Of a stretch of 64,000 nt of DNA, positions 42,213-52,129 are shown piece by piece; position 1 is the stretch's first letter, and every line of letters begins with the position of its first letter. The position numbers were made by a program, and so were the translations under genes. The notes below the pieces were generated by a model. That model had not been told where the DNA came from and did not search any database. It was given only the letters and a program-made list of their open reading frames with translations. Source of the DNA: Gammaproteobacteria bacterium (GTDB taxonomy: Bacteria; Pseudomonadota; Gammaproteobacteria; Acidiferrobacterales; Sulfurifustaceae); contig JACQFZ010000028.1 in the NCBI GenBank assembly GCA_016199745.1, positions 1-64,000 on the forward strand, read 5' to 3'.

Positions 42213-44053
42213 CCCAATATCTCGCTTGCCTGCTGTTGCTGTTCACCGTTGCCGTACAGGCAGCGCCGGAAGCATCGCCCGTTACCGCTAACTCATCGAC
42301 GCCGGGCTCGCTGCTAAAGACATTCAGTTCAGGCAATAGCGCCGAGCCGGTGGATCCGGAACAAGCGTTCCGGGTGAACGTCACGGCTGCTGGGCCGAAC
42401 GAGCTGTTGCTGCGTTTTACCATTGCCGATTGCTGCTACCTGTATCGCGATAAGACCAAGATCGAATTGGCAACATCGGCATCGGCGGCGCCGACGCTCG
42501 GCAAATACGAACTCCCGCCGGGTACGCCGAAAGCGGATGAATTTATCGGTAGCACCGCGGTATACCACCATTCCTTCGAATTGCGCGTGCCGATCAACGG
42601 CCTAACGCAACCGAGCGGTGCGGCGCTTAGGGTGACCTACCAAGGCTGTGCCGAGACACCGGTCGCCATTTGTTATGCGCCGATCACGAAAACGTTTGCG
42701 CTCGATTCGCTCGACAACGCCTTGAGCCCATCGCCGACGCCACCACCCGCAAACGGAAAATTCCTGCTCTATCTGCTCGGCGCGTTCGGCTTCGGCATGC
42801 TCCTGACTTTTACACCGTGCGTATTGCCGATGGTGCCGATTCTCTCCAGCGCCATCGTCGGCTCGGGCGATAAAAAGTTGACCAAGCTCGAAGGCGGTCT
42901 GCTCTCTTATAGCTATGTCGTCGGCACCGCCGTGACCTACACCGTCGCCGGCGCGCTCGCCGGCGCGAGCGGCGAACATCTACAAGCCTATTTCCAAAAC
43001 CCCTGGGCTATCGGCACGTTCACGGCAATTTTGGGGGTGCTGGCATTGTCGATGTTCGGTTTTTTCGAGCTGCAGATACCCGGCTTTATCCAGTCGTTCC
43101 TGCATCATCACAGTCATCACGTGCACCAACGCAGCCGGCATTTGCGCGGCGGTGCGTACTTCGGCGTGTTCGTCCTCGGACTGCTGTCGGCGCTTATCGT
43201 CGGCGCGTGCGCCACACCGATCTTGCTGACCGTGCTCGGGGCGGCGATGCAGACCCACGACCCGGTGCTTGGCGGTAGTCTGATGTTCGCGTTGGCGCAT
43301 GGGCAGGGCGTATTTCTCGTATTGCTCGGTGTGGGCGCGAGCTTTCTGTTGCCGAAGGTCGGCACCTGGATGGAGACGATCAAGCATGTCTTCGGTGCGA
43401 TGTTGATCGCCGTCGCCATCTACTTGCTCGGCGCACTGCCGGCGGTGCCGGTGCTGATGTTGTGGGGCACATTCTTCATCGTCAGCGGCGTTTATCTCGG
43501 TGCCAACCAACGACTGCCCGATAACGCCAGTGGCTGGCGTTATTTATGGAAAGGTCTCGGCACGGTGTTATTGATCTGGGGCATACTGGCGTTAGTGGGC
43601 GGCTTCGCCGGCGAACGCGATGTGCTCCATCCGTTGCCGACCCATTGGCAAACCGCCGCCGTTAACAACCCAGCCGGCGCCGTCGTTGAAACAACTCGCT
43701 TCATCCGTGTGCGCAACGTCGCCGATCTCGAGCAACACTTGGCGCAAGCCAAAGCCGCCGGTCGGCCGGTAGTCGTCGATTACTATGCCGACTGGTGCAC
43801 CGACTGCGTACGGATGGAAGGCACCACCTTTCGCAACCCGGACGTCCAAAAAGCGCTGAAGAACGTGGTCGCGCTCCAAGCCGACATCACCGAAAACAGC
43901 CATTCAGAAATTCAGGCGCTGAAGCAGCGCTTCGGTATCTATGCACCACCCGCCATGGTGTTCATCGATGCCAGCGGTCAGGAACGACGCGAATTGCTGG
44001 TGTATGGCTTTCAATCGACCACCGAGCTGCTAGCGCGGCTCGGCAAAATCTAA
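42209..44053 (+). CDS. dsbD: Thiol:disulfide interchange protein DsbD
   Basis: 614 aa. Signal peptide; periplasmic alpha domain (res ~40-170) with Cys in DCCYLYRDKT and YQGCAETPVAICY; a central membrane domain of about eight spans with FTPCVLPMVPILSSAI and GACATPILLTVLGAA carrying the two membrane Cys; and a C-terminal thioredoxin domain with YADWCTDCVRME. Moves reducing power from cytosolic thioredoxin to the periplasm. Follows cutA with 4-bp overlap and precedes a TlpA-like gene by 4 bp. Confidence 0.95.
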   Translation: MTQYLACLLLLFTVAVQAAPEASPVTANSSTPGSLLKTFSSGNSAEPVDPEQAFRVNVTAAGPNELLLRFTIADCCYLYRDKTKIELATSASAAPTLGKYELPPGTPKADEFIGSTAVYHHSFELRVPINGLTQPSGAALRVTYQGCAETPVAICYAPITKTFALDSLDNALSPSPTPPPANGKFLLYLLGAFGFGMLLTFTPCVLPMVPILSSAIVGSGDKKLTKLEGGLLSYSYVVGTAVTYTVAGALAGASGEHLQAYFQNPWAIGTFTAILGVLALSMFGFFELQIPGFIQSFLHHHSHHVHQRSRHLRGGAYFGVFVLGLLSALIVGACATPILLTVLGAAMQTHDPVLGGSLMFALAHGQGVFLVLLGVGASFLLPKVGTWMETIKHVFGAMLIAVAIYLLGALPAVPVLMLWGTFFIVSGVYLGANQRLPDNASGWRYLWKGLGTVLLIWGILALVGGFAGERDVLHPLPTHWQTAAVNNPAGAVVETTRFIRVRNVADLEQHLAQAKAAGRPVVVDYYADWCTDCVRMEGTTFRNPDVQKALKNVVALQADITENSHSEIQALKQRFGIYAPPAMVFIDASGQERRELLVYGFQSTTELLARLGKI

Positions 44054-44057
44054 CGCT

Positions 44058-44603
44058 ATGTCATCGCGCCATCTTCGTTATGCGTTGTTCGCCACCATTG
44101 CCGTCGCCGGGATTGCCACCGGCTTTTGGGTCGCGACGCTCTTTAAGCCGGCGCCCGAGCTAGCGCCGGCAACACCGCCTAGCGATTTTGCGCTGCCCGA
44201 TATCGACGGCTATTCACACCATCTGTCGGAATGGCGCGGCAAAGTCGTCCTGCTTAATTTCTGGGCAAGTTGGTGCGCACCCTGTCGCGACGAAATCCCG
44301 CTACTTAAGAACATGCAGACACGCTATGCCGCTCAAGGTCTGCAAATCGTTGGGATTGCCATTGACGACGAGGAGGCAGTAACCGAGTTTCAGGAAAAAA
44401 TACACTTCAACTACCCCATTCTAATCGGTGAAATCGAGGCCCTTGATCTCCTGGCGCCTTATGGAAATCCTAGCGGCTCGCTTCCCTTCAGCGTCGTCTT
44501 GGATCATGCCGGCCAGGTTGTCAGCCGCAAGCTAGGGTCGTATCGCGCCCCCGAGCTGGAAACCGCCATAAAAGCAGCCCTTGCTCGCAAACAAACGCCT
44601 TAA
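44058..44603 (+). CDS. TlpA/ResA-type membrane-anchored thioredoxin
   Basis: 181 aa. One N-terminal span (ALFATIAVAGIATGFWVATLF), then a periplasmic thioredoxin fold with FWASWCAPCRDEIPLL as the active site and the cis-Pro region SLPFSVVLD. Likely reduced by DsbD next door and serving cytochrome c maturation or periplasmic thiol reduction. Same operon as cutA-dsbD. Confidence 0.92.
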   Translation: MSSRHLRYALFATIAVAGIATGFWVATLFKPAPELAPATPPSDFALPDIDGYSHHLSEWRGKVVLLNFWASWCAPCRDEIPLLKNMQTRYAAQGLQIVGIAIDDEEAVTEFQEKIHFNYPILIGEIEALDLLAPYGNPSGSLPFSVVLDHAGQVVSRKLGSYRAPELETAIKAALARKQTP

Positions 44604-44739
44604 AGCCCGCTCTTGTAGCGATCTTCGGCTATCTCGAATTTAATGTCGGTAAAGCAGGCCGGTGCTGGACAACGTGTCCGCTGCCGGGCAGAATGCCTCG
44701 CGATCTTAACCCGTCAAACGTCCGGGAAATGCTCCGATC

Positions 44740-45183
44740 ATGGCAGAACTGCTGGTACTGAACGGACCCAATCTCAACCTCCTGGGCACCCGCGAGCCTC
44801 AACATTACGGCACCGCGACGCTGGATCAGATCGGCAAGCGTCTCACTGAGCAGGCAAAGACCGCCGGTCATCAGCTGCAGTGCTTTCAAAGCAATGCCGA
44901 ACACGCCCTAATCGACCGGGTTCATCAGGCAGCCACCGACGGTGTGATGTTCATCATCTTGAACCCGGCGGCCTATACCCATACCAGCGTCGCCTTACGC
45001 GACGCATTAGCAGCCACGCGCATTCCTTTTATCGAAGTCCATCTCTCGAACGTTTACGCGCGTGAACCGTTTCGCCGCCATTCTTATTTCTCCGACCTGG
45101 CAGTCGGCGTGATTTCCGGTCTCGGTGCCCAGGGTTACGAATTGGCCCTCGCTGCCGCTATCGAACGAATTAAAAAACCCTAA
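44740..45183 (+). CDS. aroQ: Type II 3-dehydroquinate dehydratase
   Basis: 147 aa. [21 protein letters not shown] is the type II signature with catalytic Tyr and Arg; [20 protein letters not shown] and [20 protein letters not shown] complete the active site. Dehydrates 3-dehydroquinate in the shikimate pathway. Located upstream of accBC, the usual gammaproteobacterial order. Confidence 0.96.
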   Translation: MAELLVLNGPNLNLLGTREPQHYGTATLDQIGKRLTEQAKTAGHQLQCFQSNAEHALIDRVHQAATDGVMFIILNPAAYTHTSVALRDALAATRIPFIEVHLSNVYAREPFRRHSYFSDLAVGVISGLGAQGYELALAAAIERIKKP

Positions 45184-45331
45184 GCAGCGGCCAAGCAACG
45201 AACACGTATAGGTTCGTTTCGGTGCGCTGTTAGCCGCGAATCAAAGGCTGGGGTTCGACGAAGATTCAGGTGTCGCTGCCCCGAATGGCAGACGAACGAC
45301 GATAACGGGGTAACCTTTTTTGGAGTTATTC

Positions 45332-45784
45332 ATGGACATACGAAAAGTTAAAAAACTGATCGAAATGCTGGAGGAGTCCAGCCTCGCCGAGATCGAAATC
45401 CGCGAGGGCGAAGAATCTATTCGCATTAGCCGTGCGAGCTCGGTCGGCCACCCGCAAATCGTCGCCGCGGCAACGTCGGTAATAGCAGCCGCCGCACCGG
45501 CAGTTAGCAACGGAGGCGCCGGAGAAGGCCCACACTCGCTGGTAAATTCGGGACAGTCGGTAACGTCGCCGATGGTCGGCATTTTCTACCGCAGCCCAAG
45601 CCCGGGCGCGAAGCCGTTCGTCGAAATCGGCAGCGAGGTTAAAGTCGGTCAACCGCTGTGCATCATCGAGGCGATGAAGATGATGAACCAGATCGAGTCG
45701 GATAAGGCCGGCATCGTCAAAGCGATCCTCAAAGAAAACGGTCAGCCGGTAGAGTTTGGCGAACCGTTGTTCGTCATCGAATAG
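45332..45784 (+). CDS. accB: Biotin carboxyl carrier protein of acetyl-CoA carboxylase
   Basis: 150 aa from ATG 45332 ([16 protein letters not shown]), after a TGGAG ribosome-binding site. Ala/Pro-rich linker at ~55-75, then the biotinyl domain with the biotin-accepting Lys in IIEAMKMMN. Carries the carboxyl group between AccC and the AccAD transferase at the first step of fatty acid synthesis. 10 bp before accC. Confidence 0.96.
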   Translation: MDIRKVKKLIEMLEESSLAEIEIREGEESIRISRASSVGHPQIVAAATSVIAAAAPAVSNGGAGEGPHSLVNSGQSVTSPMVGIFYRSPSPGAKPFVEIGSEVKVGQPLCIIEAMKMMNQIESDKAGIVKAILKENGQPVEFGEPLFVIE

Positions 45785-45794
45785 TCCCGCCCCC

Positions 45795-47135
45795 ATGTTC
45801 GAAAAGATCGTGATTGCCAATCGCGGCGAGATCGCGCTGCGTATTCAACGTGCCTGCCGCATGCTCGGTATTAAAACCGTGGCGTTGTATTCGCAGGCCG
45901 ACCGCGACGCCAAATATGTCCGCCTCGCCGACGAGTCCGTTTGCATCGGCCCACCGCGAGCGCTGGACAGCTACCTTAATGTTCCGGCCGTCATCAGCGC
46001 CGCCGAGGTGACCGACGCCCAGGCGATCCACCCCGGCTACGGCTTCCTCGCCGAAAACGCCGATTTCGCCGAGCGCGTCGAGAAGAGCGGCTTTACCTTC
46101 ATCGGCCCGCGCGCCGAGACGATTCGCCTCATGGGCGACAAGATCTCGGCGATCAAAGCGATGAAGCGCGCCGGCATCCCGTGCGTGCCCGGCTCGGACG
46201 GGCCGCTGCCGAAAAACGACCGCGAGATTCTGCGTATCGCCACCCAGATCGGTTATCCCGTGATCATCAAGGCCACCGGCGGCGGCGGTGGCAAAGGCAT
46301 GCGCGTGGTCCATACCGAAGCGGCGCTGATTAACGCCGTCGCCATGACCAGCAACGAAGCCGGCGCTGCTTTCGGCAACGCTACGGTGTATCTGGAAAAG
46401 TACCTCGACAACCCGCGCCACATTGAATTCCAAGTACTGGCCGACACCCACGGCAATGCGATTCACTTGGGCGAACGCGATTGCTCGATGCAGCGGCGCC
46501 ACCAGAAGGTGGTCGAGGAATCGCCGGCACCCGGTCTACCGGAAAAGCTACGCATTCGCATCGGCGAACGTTGTGCCGAGGCCTGCCGCCGCATCGGTTA
46601 TCGCGGCGCGGGAACCTTCGAGTTTTTATTTCAGGACGGTGAGTTTTATTTCATCGAAATGAACACACGCGTGCAGGTCGAGCACCCGGTCACAGAGATG
46701 GTCACCGGCGTCGACATCGTCCGCGAGCAAATCCTGATCGCCGCCGGCGAGAAACTGAGCTACCGGCAGAAAGACATCGCCTGGCGCGGCCACGCCATCG
46801 AATGCCGCATCAACGCCGAAGACCCGCGCAACTTCACGCCGTCACCCGGCCGCATCGTGCAGTACCACCCGCCCGGCGGCCCGGGCGTGCGCGTCGATTC
46901 ACATGTCTACAACAACTACGTCGTGCCGCCGTACTACGACTCGATGATCGGCAAGGTCATCACCTTCGGCGAGACACGCGACATCGCGTTAGCGCGTATG
47001 CGCGTGGCGTTGTCGGAGATGGTGATCGACGGAATTAAGACCAACATCCCGCTGCATCAAGACATCCTCACCGACACGCACTTCATCGATGGCGGGACCA
47101 ACATTCATTATTTAGAAAAGAAGTTGGGGCTGTAA
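45795..47135 (+). CDS. accC: Biotin carboxylase subunit of acetyl-CoA carboxylase
   Basis: 446 aa from ATG 45795 ([24 protein letters not shown]). ATP-grasp enzyme with [11 protein letters not shown] phosphate loop, [25 protein letters not shown] and [17 protein letters not shown], all intact. Carboxylates biotin on AccB using bicarbonate and ATP. Overlapping frames upstream are accB read-through. Confidence 0.97.
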   Translation: MFEKIVIANRGEIALRIQRACRMLGIKTVALYSQADRDAKYVRLADESVCIGPPRALDSYLNVPAVISAAEVTDAQAIHPGYGFLAENADFAERVEKSGFTFIGPRAETIRLMGDKISAIKAMKRAGIPCVPGSDGPLPKNDREILRIATQIGYPVIIKATGGGGGKGMRVVHTEAALINAVAMTSNEAGAAFGNATVYLEKYLDNPRHIEFQVLADTHGNAIHLGERDCSMQRRHQKVVEESPAPGLPEKLRIRIGERCAEACRRIGYRGAGTFEFLFQDGEFYFIEMNTRVQVEHPVTEMVTGVDIVREQILIAAGEKLSYRQKDIAWRGHAIECRINAEDPRNFTPSPGRIVQYHPPGGPGVRVDSHVYNNYVVPPYYDSMIGKVITFGETRDIALARMRVALSEMVIDGIKTNIPLHQDILTDTHFIDGGTNIHYLEKKLGL

Positions 47136-47146
47136 CTCGGCGCTCA

Positions 47147-47345
47147 AATGAGCGTCTCCCTCCCCCCTTGCGGGAGGTGAGGCGGAGTTTTCGCGAACAC
47201 ACTTAACGTGTGTTCGCGCCGCCGAACGGGTGCAGATGATTTTTCTGTACCCAGGTGGGAATACAACAAGGGAGAGGGGGATCATCTTTAGGAGCCTACT
47301 AAGCCCCCTCTCCCCTGCCCCCTCCCCCGCAAGGGGGGAGGGGAA
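47147..47345. repeat. C-rich repeat element with covarying hairpin (second copy)
   Basis: Fills the space between the convergent accC and ppc genes. Holds a hairpin CGCGAACACAC-TTAAC-GTGTGTTCGCG (about 47191-47218) flanked by GCGGAGTTTT, and a terminal CCCCCTCTCCCC...GGGGGGAGGGG stem. Read on the minus strand, the part from 47225 to 47165 aligns with 18846-18905 in the efflux-operon element. Confidence 0.75.
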
Positions 47346-47349
47346 CCTG

Positions 47350-50145
47350 CTAACCACTATTTCGCAGACCGGTGGCGATGCCGTTGATCGTCAACAATAT
47401 CGCCTGCTTCACGCCATCATCTGTCTCACCCGCGCGGAAGCGGCGCAACAACGTCACCTGCAAGTGATTCAACGGATCGATGTACGGCGAGCGACCGCGG
47501 AAGCTGCGCGCGAGCATGGGATTACTTTGCAGCAGCTCGCGTTGGCCGGTGATCGCCAGCAAGTGCTGCACTGTCAGATGCCACTCGGCTTGGATGCGAC
47601 CGAAGACGTGATCGCGCAACGCTAAATCGTCGACCAACTCGGCGTAGCGCGAGGCGATACCGAGGTCGGACTTCGCCAGCACCATATCCATGTTCGACAA
47701 CAACACGCGGAAGAACGGCCAACGGGCATGCATCTCGCGCAGCAGCGACAACGCGTTGTCGCCGTAGCGATTGACCAGCGATTGCACGGCAGTTCCAAAA
47801 CCGTACCAACCCGGCAACATCACGCGCGATAACGACCAACTGAAAACCCAAGGGATCGCCCGCAGATCTTCGATGCGATCGGACTTCTTGCGCGACACCG
47901 GCCGGCTGCCGATGTTGAGATCGGCCATTTCCGCGATCGGCGTTGCCGTGCGGAAAAATTTGGTGAAGTCGGGCGTCTCGTACACCAAGCCGCGGTACGC
48001 CGTGAACGCGGTCTCGCTCATTTGTTCGAGCGTCGTATGATACGCCGCAAAGTCGTCGCTCTCGGCATGGTTCAGTAACGTTGTCTCGAGCGTGGCAGCG
48101 ATCAACGTTTCTAAATTGCGCCGGCCGATTTCGGTGTCGGCATATTTACTGGCGATCACCTCACCCTGTTCGGTGATGCGGATCTGGCCGTTGACGCTGC
48201 CCGGCGGTTGCGCACAAATGCCTTGGTAGCTCGGGCCGCCGCCGCGGCCGACAGTGCCGCCGCGGCCATGGAACAGCCGCAGCTCGACGCCGTGACGCGC
48301 GAAGACTTCCACCAATGTCGCCTCGGCCTTGTACAACTCCCAGTTGGCGGTGAGAAAACCACCGTCCTTGTTGCTGTCGGAGTAACCGAGCATGACTTCC
48401 TGCACGTTGCCGCGGCTGTGCAGCAACTGCCGATACACCGGCATGCCCAACAACTCATCCATGATCGGACCGCAACCACGCAGGTCGGCGATGGTTTCGA
48501 ACAACGGAATGATGTTCATGTCGAGCTGCGGCTCGGTGCCCGGGCGCAGCAAGCCGACTTCCTTGAGCATCAGCGCCACTTCGAGCATGTCGCTGACGCC
48601 GTCGGCTTTCGAAATGATGTAGTTCGGCAACGCCACTTTGCCGTAACGCCGGTGCAGATCGGCAGCGGTATCGAAGATCACCAGCTCTTTGGTCGTGTCC
48701 TCGCTGTACGGCAGATACGGCGAGCGCAGCGGCCGCGACGTGCTGATTTCCTGCAACAACCAGCGACAACGATCGGCCTCGGGCAACGCCGAATAATCGG
48801 CGCTGCTATTGGCTTGGCGGAATAGCTCGCTCACGACTTGCTCGTGCACGCCGCTGTGTTGGCGCATGTCGAGCGGCGCCAAATGGAAGCCGAACACCTG
48901 CGCCGCGCGCCGCAGATGGCGCAAGCGACCGCGGGCGATGCGCTGACCGCCGTTGCGTTCGAGCGAGTCGGCGACGACGTCGAGATCGCGTACGAATTCG
49001 CCGGCATCGGCGTAAGGCGTCGCTTCCGCCAGCGCGCGGCGCTCGACCGATTGTTGATCGAGCTTTTGTAACGTGGCCGCCAAGCGTGCATAGACGCCGA
49101 CCAACGCCCGCCGATATGGCTCGTCCAAACGATGGTCCGACGGATCGGGTGAGATCTGCGACAACCGCTCGAGCTCGGGACTGATCGCCGCCAGCTTCCG
49201 GCCCATACTGAGCTCGGCGCCGAGCTGATGCACTTCACCTAAATAATGTTCGAGCGCCACCGTCGACTGCCGGCGCATAGCGTGACGCGTCATGTCTTGG
49301 GTGACGTACGGATTGCCGTCGCGATCGCCGCCGATCCAACTGCCGAGGCGCAACACCGGCGACAGTTTGAAGGTGGGATCGCTCAAGTGCGCAGCGAGGC
49401 GATCTTCGACTTCAGCGTGCAACCGCGGTACTTCGCGCAGGAATGTGTAGCGGTAATAAGCCAGGCCGTTTTCGATTTCGTCCGGTACGGTCAGGCGCGC
49501 GGTGCGTAGAATGCGCGTCTGCCACAGCGTCAGCACCACGCGCCGCAGTACTTCTTCGTTCTCGTGCAACTCTTCGAGCGAGAAGTTCATGCGATCGCGC
49601 AACGCCAGCAAGCGCGCGATCTCGCGTTGCGAATCGAGAATGCTCTTGCGCTGCACTTCGGTCGGATGCGCCGTCAGCACCGGCGCAATCAGCGCGTGGT
49701 CGAAGAATGCCGTCAACGCCGACTTGTCTATACCGGCCACGCGCACACGCGTCAGCGCCAACTCCAACGTGCCATCGCGCGCCGGCGAGCCGGCATCTTG
49801 GTGCACGCGCCGGCGGCGGTTGCGATGTAAGTCCTCGGCAATGTTGGCGAGTTGCGAGAAGAAACTGAACGCCCGCACCACCGAGATGACGGTGCCAACA
49901 CTCAAATTATCGAGCGTCTCGTTGAGCTCGCGCCGGGCAACCGCATCGCTGTCGCGGCGGAAGCGAATCGCCATTTGCCGGATGCGTTCGATGCGCTCGA
50001 ACATCTCCGCGCCCTGCTGCTCGCGAACGGTGTCGCCGAGCAACCGCCCCAACAGGCGGATGTCCTCGCGCAACGGCGTGTCTTTGTCAGTCGGCGCCAA
50101 AAGTGACGGCGTGGCGTATTTCGGAGTAACGGGATTGGTGCTCAT
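47350..50145 (-). CDS. ppc: Phosphoenolpyruvate carboxylase
   Basis: 931 aa, normal length. Carboxylates PEP to oxaloacetate to refill the TCA cycle. Catalytic motifs present: VLTAHPTEVQRKS (His), LGYSDSNKDGGFLTANW (Lys region) and FHGRGGTVGRGGGP (Gly-rich loop), and the C-terminal ...LLTINGIATGLRNSG end. Monocistronic, convergent to accC. Confidence 0.97.
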   Translation of the reverse strand: MSTNPVTPKYATPSLLAPTDKDTPLREDIRLLGRLLGDTVREQQGAEMFERIERIRQMAIRFRRDSDAVARRELNETLDNLSVGTVISVVRAFSFFSQLANIAEDLHRNRRRRVHQDAGSPARDGTLELALTRVRVAGIDKSALTAFFDHALIAPVLTAHPTEVQRKSILDSQREIARLLALRDRMNFSLEELHENEEVLRRVVLTLWQTRILRTARLTVPDEIENGLAYYRYTFLREVPRLHAEVEDRLAAHLSDPTFKLSPVLRLGSWIGGDRDGNPYVTQDMTRHAMRRQSTVALEHYLGEVHQLGAELSMGRKLAAISPELERLSQISPDPSDHRLDEPYRRALVGVYARLAATLQKLDQQSVERRALAEATPYADAGEFVRDLDVVADSLERNGGQRIARGRLRHLRRAAQVFGFHLAPLDMRQHSGVHEQVVSELFRQANSSADYSALPEADRCRWLLQEISTSRPLRSPYLPYSEDTTKELVIFDTAADLHRRYGKVALPNYIISKADGVSDMLEVALMLKEVGLLRPGTEPQLDMNIIPLFETIADLRGCGPIMDELLGMPVYRQLLHSRGNVQEVMLGYSDSNKDGGFLTANWELYKAEATLVEVFARHGVELRLFHGRGGTVGRGGGPSYQGICAQPPGSVNGQIRITEQGEVIASKYADTEIGRRNLETLIAATLETTLLNHAESDDFAAYHTTLEQMSETAFTAYRGLVYETPDFTKFFRTATPIAEMADLNIGSRPVSRKKSDRIEDLRAIPWVFSWSLSRVMLPGWYGFGTAVQSLVNRYGDNALSLLREMHARWPFFRVLLSNMDMVLAKSDLGIASRYAELVDDLALRDHVFGRIQAEWHLTVQHLLAITGQRELLQSNPMLARSFRGRSPYIDPLNHLQVTLLRRFRAGETDDGVKQAILLTINGIATGLRNSG

Positions 50146-50318
50146 GAGTAATAGTAGAACGCATCAGCGCTTGCCGCGCCAACCTAATCACCGCCTCAAC
50201 GAACCCACTTCCCCTGCCCTTGGGGGAGCGGAGACGCGCACCGGACAGCAACTCGGCTCAAACTCGCGATACGATCACGGGCCCTCGGTAAGTAAGCAGG
50301 TACGATAAGATACGCACT

Positions 50319-51200
50319 ATGCCCTGGATACAACTGACACTTCCCGTCACCGCCGAACAGACGGAGACGGCCACCGAAGCGCTGGAAGAATGCGGCGCTA
50401 TTTCCGTTACCCTGCAAGATGCCGCCGGCGAGATCGTGATCGAAACTCAGTGGCAACAGACGCCATTGTGGTCGAAAGTGCAGGTGACGGCGCTGTACGC
50501 GGAAGACGCCGACCTTGATGGAATACGACAGACGTTGGCGCGGTATCTGGCGCTCGACCACCTGCCGGCGTTCTCGGTCGAGCGGGTCGACGATCAAAAT
50601 TGGGCACACGCCTGGAAGGCGCAGTACAAACCCCTATCCATGGGCGGCCGCCTGTGGATCTGCCCGAGTTGGTGCGAGCCGCCGGAACCGGAGGCGGTCA
50701 ACATCATTCTCGACCCCGGCATGGCCTTCGGCACCGGTACGCACCCGACGACGGCATTCTGCCTGCGGTGGCTGGCGGAACAGGATCTGCGCGACAAGAT
50801 CGTGCTCGATTACGGCTGTGGCTCGGGCATCCTGGCGATCGCGGCATTGAAGCTCGGCGCCCGTGGGGCCTGGGCTGCCGACATCGACGAGCAAGCGCTG
50901 ACGGTCACGCGCGAAAACGCCGAACGCAACGGTGTCACCGATCGGTTACATATCCTGCTGCCATCGGCCCTGCCGACCGATTGCACCGCCGATCTGGTGT
51001 TAGCGAATATTCTCGCCGGCGCCCTCATTGAGCTCGCGCCGGCGCTAACGGACTACACGCGGCCGGGCGGCAGCCTCGCCTTGAGCGGCATACTGACGGA
51101 ACAAGCAGCGGAAGTTGGGGCACACTATTCGAAATACTTCGACCTGCAGCAACGCGAGCATGAGGGATGGGCATTGCTCGCCGGCGCTAAGCGCTTGTAA
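50319..51200 (+). CDS. prmA: Ribosomal protein L11 methyltransferase
   Basis: 293 aa. N-terminal substrate domain (MPWIQLTLPV), then a Rossmann methyltransferase with LDYGCGSGILAIAALKLGA, and LANILAGALIELAP as the NPPF-like motif region. Trimethylates L11. First gene of the prmA-DUF3426-dusB-fis order. Confidence 0.95.
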   Translation: MPWIQLTLPVTAEQTETATEALEECGAISVTLQDAAGEIVIETQWQQTPLWSKVQVTALYAEDADLDGIRQTLARYLALDHLPAFSVERVDDQNWAHAWKAQYKPLSMGGRLWICPSWCEPPEPEAVNIILDPGMAFGTGTHPTTAFCLRWLAEQDLRDKIVLDYGCGSGILAIAALKLGARGAWAADIDEQALTVTRENAERNGVTDRLHILLPSALPTDCTADLVLANILAGALIELAPALTDYTRPGGSLALSGILTEQAAEVGAHYSKYFDLQQREHEGWALLAGAKRL

Positions 51201-51226
51201 GCCGTACTAGCGATACTCAAGCCACC

Positions 51227-52021
51227 ATGTACACCCGCTGCCCCGAGTGCCATACCGCTTTCCGCGTCACCGTGGCGCAATTGAAGGCGCGCGATGGATT
51301 GGTCCGCTGCGGCCGCTGCGCGGCCGTGTTCCGCGCCGATTTGCGATTGTTTGCCGCACCATCGACGGCGAGCAGCATCGAGGAAATTACCCCGCCGGCA
51401 CCACCCCCGGCGATAGCGCCGGCCGAGTCCCGCAACGACAGCACATCTACCGCGATCGAACCGACGGTGGAACCGGCGGAGATACCGATCATCTCCGAGC
51501 TGTCGCTGTTTTTTCCGAGACCGAAACGGTCGGTGCATCCGGCACTCTGGACGACTGTTATTGGCGCGCTGCTGCTGCTGTTGGCGATACAGTTCGTCTA
51601 TTTCTACCGCGATGAGATCGCCCAGGTAGCGCAATTAAAATTTGCGATGACGAAATTTTGCAGTTGGTTGAACTGCGAAATCATGCCGTCGAGAACACAG
51701 ACCACCCCCGAATTGCTGCAAACAACCATCGCGCCACACCCGCGTTACGCCAACATCTTGCGCATCCGTGCGTCACTGGTAAATCGCGCCGATAAAGTCC
51801 AACCACTACCGTTAATGGAAGTCAGCTTGACCGGCAGCGACGGTGCGCTATTGGCGCGCCGCAGCTTCGGACCCAATGAATACCTCGCACCACCAGCGGA
51901 CATGCAATCGCTGACGCCGAACGTCGCCGTTCATGTGTTGCTCGAAGTCAGCAACCCCGATAGCAAGGCAAGTGGATACGAAATCAAACTGTTTCCGTCG
52001 GGATTAGGCACCCACCATTGA
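51227..52021 (+). CDS. MJ0042 zinc-ribbon / DUF3426 membrane protein
   Basis: 264 aa. The N-terminus MYTRCPECHTAFRVTVAQLK...VRCGRCAAVFRAD is a CxxC/CxxC zinc ribbon; a Pro-rich stretch follows (~45-85), one span at ~105-125 (VIGALLLLLAIQFVYFY), and a C-terminal DUF3426 domain outside. Conserved next to prmA and dusB in gamma- and betaproteobacteria; function unknown. Confidence 0.88.
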   Translation: MYTRCPECHTAFRVTVAQLKARDGLVRCGRCAAVFRADLRLFAAPSTASSIEEITPPAPPPAIAPAESRNDSTSTAIEPTVEPAEIPIISELSLFFPRPKRSVHPALWTTVIGALLLLLAIQFVYFYRDEIAQVAQLKFAMTKFCSWLNCEIMPSRTQTTPELLQTTIAPHPRYANILRIRASLVNRADKVQPLPLMEVSLTGSDGALLARRSFGPNEYLAPPADMQSLTPNVAVHVLLEVSNPDSKASGYEIKLFPSGLGTHH

Positions 52022-52129
52022 TCTGCTGCCGGTGTGCGTCGGCAAAAAACAACAATCATGCTCTTCCACCCGCAGATTATTTCTGGTTATGATTCCGCCC
52101 CCGCCCGCACTGGCTAGCAAAGATCCGAC

